A DNA stretch of 64,000 nt from Robbsia andropogonis (GCF_000970345.1 NZ_LAQU01000014.1:89513-153512), one strand, 5' to 3'. Positions 46,056-55,739 are shown, counted from the first letter of the stretch. Numbers and translations are program-made. Notes: a model not told the origin generated them from the letters alone.

Positions 46056-46886
46056 ATGAAATACAAGACAATTTTCAAGACGAGCTTCCTGACCGCTTGT
46101 CTGGTAAGCGCGAGTGCGATGCACCTGGCCCGCGCCGATCAGTTGCAAGACATCAAGACGAAAAAGACGCTGGTGTGTGGCGTATTGGGAGATAGCGTAC
46201 CGCTCGGTTATCAGGACCCGGCCACGCGTAAGACCGTTGGTCTGGACGTCGATGTCTGCACGGACATTGCCAAGGACCTCGGCGTTTCGGTAGAGATTGT
46301 TCCCGTGTCTGTCGATGCGCGTATTCCTGCGCTCCAAACGGGGCGTGTAGACATCGTCGCGGCGGCGTTGGGTTACACCAAGGAGCGGGCGAAACAGATC
46401 GATTTCTCGTCGGCCTACTATCAGACGCCTATCACGGTTCTGGTCCAGAATAACAGTGGTATCGAAAAATTCGCTCAGTTCGCCGGCAAACAGGTGAGCG
46501 CGATTCGCGGCTCGACACCGGAGCTGTATGCGCGTCAACAGCTCATCGGTGCCAACGTAGTGACGTTTGACGATGCACCGTCTGCTTTCATGGCGCTGAT
46601 GCAGAACAAGGCGCAGGGTATGGCGATGTCCGAACCTGCAGCGGTCCGCTTCCGCAATCGCTCGAAGGGTAAAACACACTTCCTGGAAGAAACCTTGCAT
46701 TACGAGCCAGAATGCATTGGCGTGAAGAAGGGCGAGACGGCATTGCTGGATGCGGTCAACAAGACGCTGGATAAAATGGAGCGGAATGGCCGTATGCAGG
46801 CTATTTGGGATAAATGGTATGGCCCGTCGACGGAGTACAACATGGTGCGTGCCAAAAAAGTGACACCGATAGCTGACTTCCAGTAA
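46056..46886 (+). CDS. Polar amino-acid ABC transporter substrate-binding protein
   Basis: A 276-residue periplasmic protein of the His/Gln/Glu binding family (SBP family 3). A signal peptide of about 27 residues ends at LARA. GLDVDVCTDIAKDLG, the FSSAYYQTPITVLVQ and NKTLDKMERNGRMQAIWDKW segments are family hallmarks. ATG 46056 follows AAGGG. Glutamate-like ligands are common, which fits the operon hypothesis below. Confidence 0.9.
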   Translation: MKYKTIFKTSFLTACLVSASAMHLARADQLQDIKTKKTLVCGVLGDSVPLGYQDPATRKTVGLDVDVCTDIAKDLGVSVEIVPVSVDARIPALQTGRVDIVAAALGYTKERAKQIDFSSAYYQTPITVLVQNNSGIEKFAQFAGKQVSAIRGSTPELYARQQLIGANVVTFDDAPSAFMALMQNKAQGMAMSEPAAVRFRNRSKGKTHFLEETLHYEPECIGVKKGETALLDAVNKTLDKMERNGRMQAIWDKWYGPSTEYNMVRAKKVTPIADFQ

Positions 46887-46922
46887 CCGTTTTTCAGGTC
46901 ATGCCATTTGACGAGTGCAGCC

Positions 46923-47618
46923 ATGTTTTCTTCGCTACCGGATTTGCTCACGGGTAACTTTCGGCTTCAATTCCTGCACGGTTTGCTGGTGTCGGTCGAG
47001 CTCTTCGGTATCGCGTGGGTGTCTGCCATGGTGCTCGGTATTCTGCTTACCGTTATTCGTGCCGCAAGTACTTTGGCGGGGGCGACGCTCGTCAAGGTGT
47101 TTGTCAGCTATCACCGGTCCGTTCCGGCTATTGTGCAATTGCTGGTGTGGTACTTCGGCATTCCACAGGTATTGCCGGACAGTTGGCAAGGCTACGTCAA
47201 CGCGCACAATGCGCAGTTCCTGTTCGCATCCATTGGCTTGGCGCTGAACGCCTCGGCCTATATTTCCGAAGACCTGCGCACCGGCTTTCGCACATTACCG
47301 CATACCCAGCAGGAAGCGGCACGTGCACTCGGGCTTTCGTATCTGCAGACCATGCGTCTCATATTGATTCCGCAAGCGGTGCGCGCCGCGCTCCCTGCCT
47401 TGATCGGGCAGACGTTGAGCTTGTTCAAGGCGACGGCATTGACGATGGCCATCGGCGTGGGGGAATTGATGTATGTTACGCGGCAGATTGAAGGCGAGAC
47501 CTATGCAACCTTTGGTTGCTATCTCATTGCCACCTTTGTATACCTGGCGGGAACATCGATGATCGCGGCATCCGGCGGCATATTGCAGCGTAGCTTGCAA
47601 AAGTCGACGCAAAGGTGA
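46923..47618 (+). CDS. Polar amino-acid ABC transporter permease (HisM-type)
   Basis: A ~231-residue permease with about five membrane segments and the EAA-loop AARALGLSYLQTMRLILIPQAVRAALPALI that contacts an ATPase (family HisMQ). ATG 46923 is preferred to the TTG at 46908. Followed by a second permease with a GTGA overlap. Confidence 0.9.
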   Translation: MFSSLPDLLTGNFRLQFLHGLLVSVELFGIAWVSAMVLGILLTVIRAASTLAGATLVKVFVSYHRSVPAIVQLLVWYFGIPQVLPDSWQGYVNAHNAQFLFASIGLALNASAYISEDLRTGFRTLPHTQQEAARALGLSYLQTMRLILIPQAVRAALPALIGQTLSLFKATALTMAIGVGELMYVTRQIEGETYATFGCYLIATFVYLAGTSMIAASGGILQRSLQKSTQR

Positions 47619-48328
47619 GTGCGATGCTAGACATACTGCATAACTACGGCCTGCTGCTGCTGATTGGTCAATACCCCCACGGGCCGTTGGGCGGTATCGC
47701 GGCCACGTTACTCATGGCGAGCGCGGCATTGTTGATCGCTTTCCCGGTGGCGATCCTGGTCGCGCTCGCACGCCAGTCTCCTTATTCCGTGATCCGCCGG
47801 GTTGCGAGCGCCTATGTGTTTTGCGTACGCGGCATTCCGGTCATGCTGATCATCTTCTGGGCCTATTTCGTCTTGCCGTTGTTGACCGGCGTCCGCGTTC
47901 CCGGGGCCGTCACGGTTGTTTTGGCATTGGTGGTCTATGAAGGCGCGTATCTTGCAGAAGCAATTCGCGGCGCCATAGGCGCCTTGCCGAAGGGACAGGG
48001 AGAGGCATCGCGCGCGCTGGGTCTCGGCTATTGGCGCACGCAGTGGTTGATCATCCTGCCGCAGGCATTGGTCAATGCCATTCCCAGTATCTTGAATCAA
48101 TTCGTGCTGATCGTGAAGAACACGGCGCTGGCCTATTTGATTGGTACGCAGGAGGTGACTTTTTCGGCCAATGCGATCAATGCCGATTTGCTGACCGAGC
48201 CGTTTCAGGTGTATGCGGTTCTGGCGGCAGTCTATTACGTGATCTGCTTCTCCTTGACGCGAGCGGCAACTGCCTTGGAAAAAAACATTTTGAAACGGCG
48301 CGCCGGTACCGCCGCGCTCTCGGGATAA
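47615..48328 (+). CDS. Polar amino-acid ABC transporter permease (HisQ-type)
   Basis: A 237-residue partner permease with EAA loop EASRALGLGYWRTQWLIILPQALVNAIPSIL and about five membrane segments. It starts at GTG 47615 (overlap with the previous stop) or ATG 47624. No ATPase gene follows; the next gene is an RraA-family protein, so the transporter must use an ATPase made elsewhere. Confidence 0.9.
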   Translation: MSAMLDILHNYGLLLLIGQYPHGPLGGIAATLLMASAALLIAFPVAILVALARQSPYSVIRRVASAYVFCVRGIPVMLIIFWAYFVLPLLTGVRVPGAVTVVLALVVYEGAYLAEAIRGAIGALPKGQGEASRALGLGYWRTQWLIILPQALVNAIPSILNQFVLIVKNTALAYLIGTQEVTFSANAINADLLTEPFQVYAVLAAVYYVICFSLTRAATALEKNILKRRAGTAALSG

Positions 48329-48331
48329 ATA

Positions 48332-49030
48332 ATGACTGCAGTAACGAATGGACTTGATGCAATCGTTCGGAATGTCGAACGTGTATCCGCCGAACTGGTG
48401 GCACGTGCCAGCCAGTTCCAGGCCGCGATCCTGGCGGATGTCGCCGGACGGCGCGGCACGTTGTACGGTCGTGTGAAGCCGATGTCGCCGCATATGAAAG
48501 TTGCAGGGCCAGCCATTACCGTTGAGGTCCGTCCTGGGGACAACCTTGCCATTCACGCGGCGCTCGCCATTGCGCAGCGGGGTGACGTTATTATCGTCGA
48601 TGGCAAAGGCGACCTGGGCTGTGCACTGATCGGCGAGATCATGTCGACACAGGCTGTGGCAACCGGCGTGGCGGGTTTTGTCATCGATGCGGCGGTGCGA
48701 GACTCCCAGGAACTGGCTGGCGGATCTTTTCCGATTTTCTGCGCAGGGTTGAATCCTTGTGGCCCGACGAAGAGCGTTGCCGGACGCGTCAACCAGCCGA
48801 TTTCCATCGCAGGCGCTTCCGTCCATGCGGGAGATCTGGTCGTAGGTGATTCGGACGGTGTCGTGGTGATTCCGCGCTCCGATGTTGTTCATATTCTCGA
48901 ACTCGCGGAACATAAAGTGGCTGCGGAAACAGCGAGGATTGCCGCGATTCGCGCAGGCGATGTGCGCGCCGCATGGCTGCCGGATGCGCTGCGTGCCGTT
49001 GGAATGATTGGAAAAGACGAACTGCTTTGA
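48332..49030 (+). CDS. RraA-family aldolase-like protein (HMG/CHA aldolase type)
   Basis: A 232-residue RraA/DmkMT-family protein. GPAITVEVRPGDNLAIHAAL, GDLGCALIGEIMST and the substrate-binding DAAVRDSQEL (conserved Arg-Asp) match bacterial 4-hydroxy-4-methyl-2-oxoglutarate / 4-carboxy-4-hydroxy-2-oxoadipate aldolases more than the RNase E inhibitor RraA. These class II aldolases cleave 4-hydroxy-4-substituted 2-keto acids to pyruvate plus a keto acid. It lies 3 bases after the permease gene. Confidence 0.83.
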   Translation: MTAVTNGLDAIVRNVERVSAELVARASQFQAAILADVAGRRGTLYGRVKPMSPHMKVAGPAITVEVRPGDNLAIHAALAIAQRGDVIIVDGKGDLGCALIGEIMSTQAVATGVAGFVIDAAVRDSQELAGGSFPIFCAGLNPCGPTKSVAGRVNQPISIAGASVHAGDLVVGDSDGVVVIPRSDVVHILELAEHKVAAETARIAAIRAGDVRAAWLPDALRAVGMIGKDELL

Positions 49031-49067
49031 TTCGATCGATACCCTGCGTTCGACAAGGATTCGCATA

Positions 49068-50153
49068 GTGAAAAACGTCAACACACCGCATTTGCCGATT
49101 CGCGCCGAGTGGCTGGCATTACGGGATGAGGCGGTGATCGATCCCGATCTCCCGATTGTCGATGCGCATCATCATTTATGGGATCGCGCCGGGAATCGCT
49201 ATCTCGCCGACGAGATGCTGTCCGATACGGAATCGGGGCACAGGATCATTGCCACCGTGTACGTGCAATGCCGTTCGATGCTGCGCGCAGATGGTCCGGA
49301 TGCGATGAAGCCGGTTGGTGAGGTCGAGTTCGCGAATGGCGTTGCGGCGATGACGCGAAGTGGCCTCTATGGGCACACGCGCTTATGCGACGCGATAGTT
49401 GGCGGCGCGGATCTGACGTTGGCGGGGCTTGATGCCACCACGGCCGACGGCCGCTTGCAAAGGGTGCTGGAAACGATGCTGGCCGTGTCGGGGGGGCGGT
49501 TGCGCGGCATCCGCAATCCTGTTGCTTGGCATGGCGACAGCGCGGTTCGTTCGAGCCCGGCCACGCCGCCACGCGACTTGATGCAGCACCCGGCATTTGT
49601 GCGCGGTGTGCAAACGTTGGCGCGTCATGACTTGTCGCTTGATGTGTGGGCCTACCATACGCAACTTGATGAGGTCTATGCGTTGGCGCGACAGGCATCG
49701 GATGTCAAGGTGATCATTGATCATTTCGGCGGCCCGGTAGGCGTGGGTCCTTATATGAATCAACGCGCCAACGTTCTGACCGCTTGGCGTGACAGTTTGT
49801 CGAAACTTGCCCGCTTGCCCAACACATGCCTCAAACTTGGTGGTGCGGGCATGCCGGTTTTCGGATTCAACTTCGCACAGGGTGCCCTGCCGCCGTCTTC
49901 CGAGGACCTGGCGAATGCGTGGCGCCCTTACTTTCGGACAGCACTTGAATTATTCGGTGCGGAGCGTTGCTTGTTTGAAAGCAATTTTCCCGTGGACAAA
50001 GGCATGTTCAGTTACAAAACACTGTGGAATGCTTTCAAGCGGCTCGCGACGGAGGCCAGCCGGGACGAGCGGACGGCGCTCTTTAGCGGCACGGCGAAAC
50101 GACTGTATCGGCTCGACACCGTTGCTGCTTCGATGGAGGATGAGACCAATTGA
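49068..50153 (+). CDS. Amidohydrolase family protein (lactonase-like, TIM barrel)
   Basis: A 361-residue amidohydrolase-superfamily protein. It begins with IVDAHHHLWDR (metal-binding His pair) and has IDHFGGP and a late ESNFPVDKG loop with the metal-binding pocket. This subfamily includes 4-sulfomuconolactone hydrolase, 2-pyrone dicarboxylate and related lactonases, and fuconolactonase-type enzymes. I use GTG 49068 (AAGGA upstream). Probably opens a lactone or cleaves a ring intermediate in the same pathway. Confidence 0.82.
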   Translation: MKNVNTPHLPIRAEWLALRDEAVIDPDLPIVDAHHHLWDRAGNRYLADEMLSDTESGHRIIATVYVQCRSMLRADGPDAMKPVGEVEFANGVAAMTRSGLYGHTRLCDAIVGGADLTLAGLDATTADGRLQRVLETMLAVSGGRLRGIRNPVAWHGDSAVRSSPATPPRDLMQHPAFVRGVQTLARHDLSLDVWAYHTQLDEVYALARQASDVKVIIDHFGGPVGVGPYMNQRANVLTAWRDSLSKLARLPNTCLKLGGAGMPVFGFNFAQGALPPSSEDLANAWRPYFRTALELFGAERCLFESNFPVDKGMFSYKTLWNAFKRLATEASRDERTALFSGTAKRLYRLDTVAASMEDETN

Positions 50154-50474
50154 TGCGCTTCGCGAGCATCGAGGAAGAGGCCCGAGCCCCTCGCGAACGC
50201 AATGTCATCAGCGTAAAAGCAGAAGGAGGAACGCGCCTGGGCGGAAAATCGACAGATATACGCCGATTAGTGCGTTGTATGGCTCGTACAACTGGCCGTT
50301 TTCTCCTAAAGTCCCTTATTTCGCCAAAAATTTGGACTTCGTCGCCTTTTCCAGTGATATCTCGATAAGATTGTGTGCTTGCAAGCAAGCGGAACGCGTA
50401 TATCGCGGCGCCTGCCTTTGTTTTTTCTTGCACGCTATCGAGCTGCTCATCCCAGCGTTTGCGGATTCCAGAAT
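50154..50474. other. Intergenic region, no gene recognised
   Basis: 320 bases between the amidohydrolase and 2-hydroxyacid dehydrogenase genes, all on the plus strand. No gene or RNA is recognised; the dehydrogenase may have its own promoter here. Confidence 0.35.
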
Positions 50475-51500
50475 GTGAAGATCGTCATGACCGGGGAGGC
50501 GGCCAGCCACCAGCAAGAAATTGCCGCTGCGCTGGATACGCCCGCCGAGTTCATTGCGTTACCTACCGCCGCTGCCCACGATGCCCGCTATGACAGTCAA
50601 ATAGGTGGTGCCGACGTGTTGGTTGCGATGCGTTTCCAACGTGCACCTGGCGCGGCGCCCGATGTCCCCCTGCTGCATGTACCCGGGGCGGGACTCGATC
50701 GTATTGTTTTCGATGCGTTGCGAGCTGGAACCGTTGTGTGTAATGCGTTTGAGCACGAAATCCCGATTGCCGAATATACGTTGCTGGCCATGCTGCAGCA
50801 CGAGATTCAACTCGACGCCATCCGTGCCGCGTTCGATAACGCGCGTTGGTCCGACAGTTACCGCGCGCGGGTGCCGCATGGTGAGCTCTACCGTAAGACG
50901 CTCGGTATTATCGGTTTCGGACGCATCGGGCAGGCTATCGCAACGCGGGCACGTGCGTTCGGGATGAAGGTGGTGGCCTTGAGCAGCCGCACAGGCAGCG
51001 GTGCGACTGCGCTGCCCGCTGATCGCTTGATGCCACGTGATGACGTGACGGCGCTCTATCAGATGTCGGACTATCTGGTGATCGCGTGTCCGCTGGATGA
51101 TGCCACGCGGGGCATGATTGATCGGAACGCGTTTGCGCAAATGAAACAGGGGGCGGTGCTTATCAATGTATCGCGGGCAATGATCGTTGACGAAGATGCC
51201 CTTTACGAGGCACTAGTGTCACATCACCTTGGTGCGGCCTTTCTTGACGTCTGGTATCAGTATCCGGTAGGCACCGACGATATCGTGCCGCCGTCCAGGC
51301 ATCGGTTCGATACATTGCCGAATGCGATATGCACACCGCATTCGGCAGCCTGGACTGAAGGTCTTTTCGTACGCCGTTACGGTTTTATCGGTGAGAATAT
51401 CAATCGGCTTGCGCGCGGCGAACCGCTGCTGAACGTGGTGCATGGAGATGCAGCCGCCCTGCAGGGTGTGATGCGCGCCCGGGCAGGTAAGGAGGGCTAG
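50475..51500 (+). CDS. D-2-hydroxyacid dehydrogenase (NAD-dependent)
   Basis: About 341 residues. The Rossmann site is LGIIGFGRIGQAIATRA and the catalytic Arg is in LINVSRAMIVDEDAL, with the His in CTPHSAAWTEG; the Glu of the usual triad is less clear (the region after it reads VWYQYP). The start is GTG 50475; ATG 50487 is an alternative. It would reduce a 2-keto acid or oxidise a D-2-hydroxy acid. It lies after the amidohydrolase and may belong to the same catabolic set. Confidence 0.86.
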   Translation: MKIVMTGEAASHQQEIAAALDTPAEFIALPTAAAHDARYDSQIGGADVLVAMRFQRAPGAAPDVPLLHVPGAGLDRIVFDALRAGTVVCNAFEHEIPIAEYTLLAMLQHEIQLDAIRAAFDNARWSDSYRARVPHGELYRKTLGIIGFGRIGQAIATRARAFGMKVVALSSRTGSGATALPADRLMPRDDVTALYQMSDYLVIACPLDDATRGMIDRNAFAQMKQGAVLINVSRAMIVDEDALYEALVSHHLGAAFLDVWYQYPVGTDDIVPPSRHRFDTLPNAICTPHSAAWTEGLFVRRYGFIGENINRLARGEPLLNVVHGDAAALQGVMRARAGKEG

Positions 51501-51523
51501 CGGACGTTTCTGCCGGCGCTTAC

Positions 51524-51844
51524 TCAAAGATAGCTGCAGATGTAGTCCAGGGTTTCGCTTACCTCGATATCGAATCGGCTATTGCCTGGTACGGAAAAAG
51601 ATTGCCCTTCGCCGTATGTATTCCACTCGTCGCTACCGGCCAGGCGAATGCGACAACGGCCTGCTTGTACTTCCATCAATTCGGGCGCCTCGGTTCCGAA
51701 GTTCAAGGTGGCTGGCAGGATGACGCCCAACGTTTTTCTTGAACCATCGGGGAAAATTACCGTGTGCGACACACACTTTCCCTCGAAATACACATTAGCC
51801 CGCTTCACAACGCGGACGTTCTCGAATTCTGCATTTGTCGCCAT
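51524..51844 (-). CDS. ppnP: Pyrimidine/purine nucleoside phosphorylase PpnP
   Basis: A ~106-residue cupin of the YaiE/PpnP family, close to the usual 94 residues. [25 protein letters not shown] and the [15 protein letters not shown] and [13 protein letters not shown] strands match. It splits several nucleosides to base plus ribose-1-phosphate. I start at ATG 51844; the frame stays open to 51916. Confidence 0.9.
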   Translation of the reverse strand: MATNAEFENVRVVKRANVYFEGKCVSHTVIFPDGSRKTLGVILPATLNFGTEAPELMEVQAGRCRIRLAGSDEWNTYGEGQSFSVPGNSRFDIEVSETLDYICSYL

Positions 51845-52154
51845 GACATCAGGTCCTAAACGGGTAGAGGATAAGATTTTAAAAGGCCGAGGTTCGCCAG
51901 CATCGCAAAATAACATGAAGACGCGGTCAATGGGAAATGCCGACGTGACGGGTGTCCGTCATGAATTGTTCAATCAGCTTGTTCGTGCACGATTGCTGCA
52001 TGTTGGGCAGACGGATAATGCGTACGCATGCCGGGACGGAATGTTGTCCGCGATAGATAGAAGTGAACACATGTCTGTGTGGGCCATCGGGTGCGGTCGA
52101 AACCGCTGTCATCGCATTCAGATCTTCCTGTTCGACATCGAAGATTCATTGTGC

Positions 52155-52565
52155 TTAGGAGGGAGAGATTGCACGATCGTAATGCGTTGTCTCCACGACT
52201 GCCAGGCGCAGGATATGGGCTGGCTTAATCTGGACCACTGCTTGCCCTACACCATTGGATAAGTCGGTCGAGTTTGACTCGACGATCTTGACGGCGATCC
52301 CGTGCTGTGCGAATTGATTCTGAATGGCATCTTCCAAGGTGTGGATGTAAGCCATGCCCGATGATTGCGCGAACAGGTTTGCGTAAACCTCATTGTTTAC
52401 CACGACCACCACGCGTTGCATTGGCCTGACTGTCCTGGGCAATTGTGTGGTCTGTGATATCAACGTGTGTCCGCGGGATACAACATGCTGGTATTGCCGG
52501 GAGTATGTTGCCGCGATGGGTAGACGCGCGGATGGCACGGTTCTTGAGGTCGCGATGTAATACAT
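52155..52565 (-). CDS. Hypothetical protein, possible gene remnant
   Basis: A 136-residue open frame. The middle (QRVVVVVNNEVYANLFAQSSG, then IHTLEDAIQNQFAQHGI) looks like real protein and recalls small periplasmic Burkholderia proteins, but the N-terminus has no signal peptide and no ribosome site is clear. It may be the 3' part of a decayed gene. Function unknown. Confidence 0.3.
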   Translation of the reverse strand: MYYIATSRTVPSARLPIAATYSRQYQHVVSRGHTLISQTTQLPRTVRPMQRVVVVVNNEVYANLFAQSSGMAYIHTLEDAIQNQFAQHGIAVKIVESNSTDLSNGVGQAVVQIKPAHILRLAVVETTHYDRAISPS

Positions 52566-52641
52566 GACTGCCAGGGGCGGTCTCCCGAACGCAGACTGTT
52601 CTGATGCGCACTTTATCCGTGTGTTTCAATAAGGCAATCGA

Positions 52642-53424
52642 TCAGCGCTGGCTGTGATTGCTGAGGCGATAGGCAACCTTTGCCACAATCGATCGCGGGA
52701 GAAATTTCACCGCGATAGCGGATAGTCGGTTAAGACCGCCAACGACAATGCTTGGTTTCCCTGCAAATAGTGCTTTGATCCCTTCTTCCGCGACGGTTGC
52801 TGCCGGTAGCATCCCCCGGCGAAGCGCGGCGCCAGGGTGAAAATTTGCAACGTTGAAAAATTCGGTTTGCATCAACCCTGGTGACACCACGGTAATCCCC
52901 ACCGTGGGCGCGAGTTCGACGTGCAGCGCTTCGCCGAACGACAGCACGAAACTCTTTGCCGCACCGTAGGCCGCCAATAACGGGTCTGGCTGGTATGCTG
53001 CCAGACTGCCGACCAGTAAGATATGTCCACCATTGCGCGAAACCATGTCGCGAGCGAAGACGTGAGTCAGTTCAACAAGACTGATAATATCGAGTTCGAG
53101 CATTTGCCGGATGCGCACCGGGTCCTGATCCACGAAACGACCGGCAAGCCCGAATGCGGCATTGTTTATCAGGATATCGGGGGTAAGCCCGCGATCGGCG
53201 AGCCATTGTCGCAATGCCGCCGCACTGCCCGTGACACCAAGGTCCAATGAATGCAAATGGATATCAATATCGTGTAGCTGTCGCAGTTCATCGGCCAGTT
53301 GCTGCATTGGCTCTTCTCGACGTGCCACCAGAACAAGATCGATATCACGCCGCGCCAGCGCGCGTGCAAACTCCGCACCCAGGCCACTTGATGCCCCCGT
53401 CACCAATGCTAACCGTTTTGACAT
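52642..53424 (-). CDS. Short-chain dehydrogenase/reductase (SDR)
   Basis: A 260-residue classical SDR. TGASSGLG binds NAD(P), NNAAFG is the structural motif, and the catalytic Ser-Tyr-Lys are in LVGSLAAYQ and YGAAKSF. The Arg in VARREE suggests NADP preference. It ends in a basic tail. Substrate unknown. ATG 53424 is one of several close starts (53436, 53445). Confidence 0.88.
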   Translation of the reverse strand: MSKRLALVTGASSGLGAEFARALARRDIDLVLVARREEPMQQLADELRQLHDIDIHLHSLDLGVTGSAAALRQWLADRGLTPDILINNAAFGLAGRFVDQDPVRIRQMLELDIISLVELTHVFARDMVSRNGGHILLVGSLAAYQPDPLLAAYGAAKSFVLSFGEALHVELAPTVGITVVSPGLMQTEFFNVANFHPGAALRRGMLPAATVAEEGIKALFAGKPSIVVGGLNRLSAIAVKFLPRSIVAKVAYRLSNHSQR

Positions 53425-53606
53425 TGCGCATCTCATCGTAGTCACTGTGTAATCCTATACTAATCGATTGTCAGCAAGGTGATATGCGACAGCCCCCGGT
53501 CGGCCACACGCCCTCCACGCTATGATGTAGTGCGGTGAGGCTGTAATTACCCTAAAATGGCGTCGCCCAGCCGGTACTACGATTCCGCAAAAAAGGAACC
53601 CGACCG

Positions 53607-54515
53607 ATGTTTGAACGTATGTCCGATGCAGCGCTGCGTCGCATGGCTTCCTTCGTGGCTTTGGGGGTTGCCGTGGGCTTGATCGTGATAAAGGTCTGGG
53701 CGTGGCGCGAGACGGGGTCGATTTCATTATTAACGTCGGCCGCCGATGGCTTTGTCGACGTCATTGCCTCTTCGGCGACGTTCATTGGGGTCCGTTACGC
53801 CGCGCAGCCCGTTGACCGTGGACATCGGTATGGTCATGGTAAGGCAGAGGCAGTTGCCGCGTTTGTTCAAGCGATGTTGCTGGCAGCCGCCTCCATCGGT
53901 CTCGCGATCGAGTCCGCCGGACGCATCGTTTTTCCGGAACCACTGAACCAGACCGGTTTGGGGATAGGCGTCATCGTGGTGAGCGCCGTCGTTGCCGTGG
54001 GGCTGGTGGGAATGCAAACGCTTGTCGTTCATCGAACGGGTTCGACCGCGATTGCCGCCGACCGCGCGCACTATGTGACGGATGTGGCCGTGAACGGGGC
54101 GGTGTTGATCGCTTTGCTGTTGCAGCACTATCTGGGATGGAATCGCGCCGATGCGATTGGCGCCTTCGCGATTTCGCTGTATATGCTCTGGAGTGCGCGT
54201 GGTATGGCGTCAGACGCGTTGGTGCAACTGCTGGATCGCGAGCTCGACGCAGTTGAACGTGTGCGCATAGAAGAGACCGTGCGCGCATGCGCAGGCGTGA
54301 GTGCGGTACATGATCTTCGGACGCGCCATGGTGGCGATCGTGTGTTCGTCGATTTCCATCTCGAGGTTGATGGCGCGCTGACCGTACGCGAAGGGCATGA
54401 TATCTGCGATGACGCCGAAAAGGCGGTGCAAAGCCTATACCCCGCTGCCGATGTGACAGCGCATCTCGAACCAGCGGGTATCGAGGATGAGCGCCTCGAT
54501 GACCTCGTGAAATAG
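53607..54515 (+). CDS. Cation diffusion facilitator family transporter (FieF/CzcD-type)
   Basis: A 302-residue efflux protein with about six membrane segments and a cytoplasmic metal-binding domain at the C-terminus. Metal residues fit the family: SAADGFVDV (first D/D pair in TM2), HRYGHGKAEA and DRAHYVTDVAVN (HxxxD in TM5). It exports Fe2+, Zn2+ or related ions in exchange for protons. Confidence 0.92.
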   Translation: MFERMSDAALRRMASFVALGVAVGLIVIKVWAWRETGSISLLTSAADGFVDVIASSATFIGVRYAAQPVDRGHRYGHGKAEAVAAFVQAMLLAAASIGLAIESAGRIVFPEPLNQTGLGIGVIVVSAVVAVGLVGMQTLVVHRTGSTAIAADRAHYVTDVAVNGAVLIALLLQHYLGWNRADAIGAFAISLYMLWSARGMASDALVQLLDRELDAVERVRIEETVRACAGVSAVHDLRTRHGGDRVFVDFHLEVDGALTVREGHDICDDAEKAVQSLYPAADVTAHLEPAGIEDERLDDLVK

Positions 54516-54599
54516 ATTCGGCGGCCGCCGAGTGGATTGCGCAATCGCGGCGCGCCATACGGAACGATCAAGTCACGCGGATCAATCTCGTCGTAAGCG

Positions 54600-55739
54600 C
54601 TACGGAAGACGCTGCTTATCGTGTGTCGATGGTACATCTGGTCGCGATCTCAGTGCGCGACGAAGCGTGCGCTGCGCCGGTCTCTCGAATCCGATGAAAA
54701 CCAGGTGCGCCAGACTGAAGACAACCGCTAGATAGATGACGAGGAAGGCCGGATTGTGCGCGATGGTCGCGCTATCCAAACCGCATAGATGTAACAGGAG
54801 TACGGTCGTCAACTGGATGGGGAAATGAATCAGGTAGCTTGCGTACGTCGTGTCGCCAAGCGACATGATCACTCCTGCGCTTCGCCTTGGAATATACGGT
54901 TCGATAACGAGCAGCAGGAAGATCGAGACCGGTGCGCCAACGGTGGCAACGAGATACTTGGTCGCGCCAAACGTGCTGCAAAATGCGATCAACGCAAGGT
55001 AGATCAGCATGCATATCGTGATCCATTCCTTGCGTCGCCGGGCTATCAGGCCGCGCATCCGTTGAACCAGCAGATGCACCGCGCCGCCCAGGAAAAAGTA
55101 AAAGGCGCAGAAAAACACATTCGACTCGGGACCTTTTACCCGATGAAGCACCATGACGATACTCACGGCAGCCGATATCACGATCAGAAACAGGGTGCCG
55201 GTCATTTCAATGCGCAGATAGCGCGCCGCCAGGAAAAAGACCAGATAGATGACCAGTTCGGTGGAGACGCTCCAGACAGGGCCATTGAACGAATCGGTGT
55301 AGGGTGTGAGCCATCCTGAAGCAAAGATGACATTGACGAAGAAATCGTAGAGGGAGTTGTACGCGTATACGAAATAATGGCTTTCTTCGTGGAAGTAAAC
55401 GTACTGTAAAGCTGCCACAATAAGCAGCGTGACAATATGTAGCGGATAGAGTCGCGAGAAGCGTCGAATGATGAAAGCGCGGCCGGATACTTCCCGCGTC
55501 GACACCTTTGTCAGGTATTGGCTGTAAAAAACGAATCCCGAAATTGTCCAGAAGAAATTAACACCCAACCAGCCAAAATCATATAGAGGACGCAACAAGT
55601 GCGAGAATGGCTCTTCGCTTGGCGTAGCCATGATCTCGTCTGACGGCAGCACGAAATAGAAGTGCTGGTAGTGCCATATCAGGACCGCGAATGCGGATAG
55701 AAATCGCAGGATCTCTATGCCGACCAATTTCTGCTTCAT
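54600..55739 (-). CDS. Acyltransferase family 3 protein (OafA/WecH type)
   Basis: A 379-residue multi-span membrane protein with about ten hydrophobic segments. The N-terminal GIEILRFLSAFAVLIWHYQHF carries the family's catalytic His and Arg positions. It probably puts an acetyl or other acyl group on the surface polysaccharide made by the neighbouring genes, from which it is separated by 216 bases. Confidence 0.87.
   Translation of the reverse strand: MKQKLVGIEILRFLSAFAVLIWHYQHFYFVLPSDEIMATPSEEPFSHLLRPLYDFGWLGVNFFWTISGFVFYSQYLTKVSTREVSGRAFIIRRFSRLYPLHIVTLLIVAALQYVYFHEESHYFVYAYNSLYDFFVNVIFASGWLTPYTDSFNGPVWSVSTELVIYLVFFLAARYLRIEMTGTLFLIVISAAVSIVMVLHRVKGPESNVFFCAFYFFLGGAVHLLVQRMRGLIARRRKEWITICMLIYLALIAFCSTFGATKYLVATVGAPVSIFLLLVIEPYIPRRSAGVIMSLGDTTYASYLIHFPIQLTTVLLLHLCGLDSATIAHNPAFLVIYLAVVFSLAHLVFIGFERPAQRTLRRALRSRPDVPSTHDKQRLP

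Noticed and set aside
47708..49084. A 458-codon minus-strand frame opposite the permease and RraA genes
   Set aside because: Both plus-strand genes have clear family motifs; the antisense translation is His/Arg/Asn-rich and unlike a protein.
50150..50368. A 72-codon plus-strand frame after the amidohydrolase
   Set aside because: The sequence has no recognisable motif and no ribosome site; treated as non-coding.
54128..54637. Minus-strand frames opposite the cation efflux gene
   Set aside because: Ser/Arg-rich antisense shadow with no motifs, opposite a well-conserved CDF transporter.
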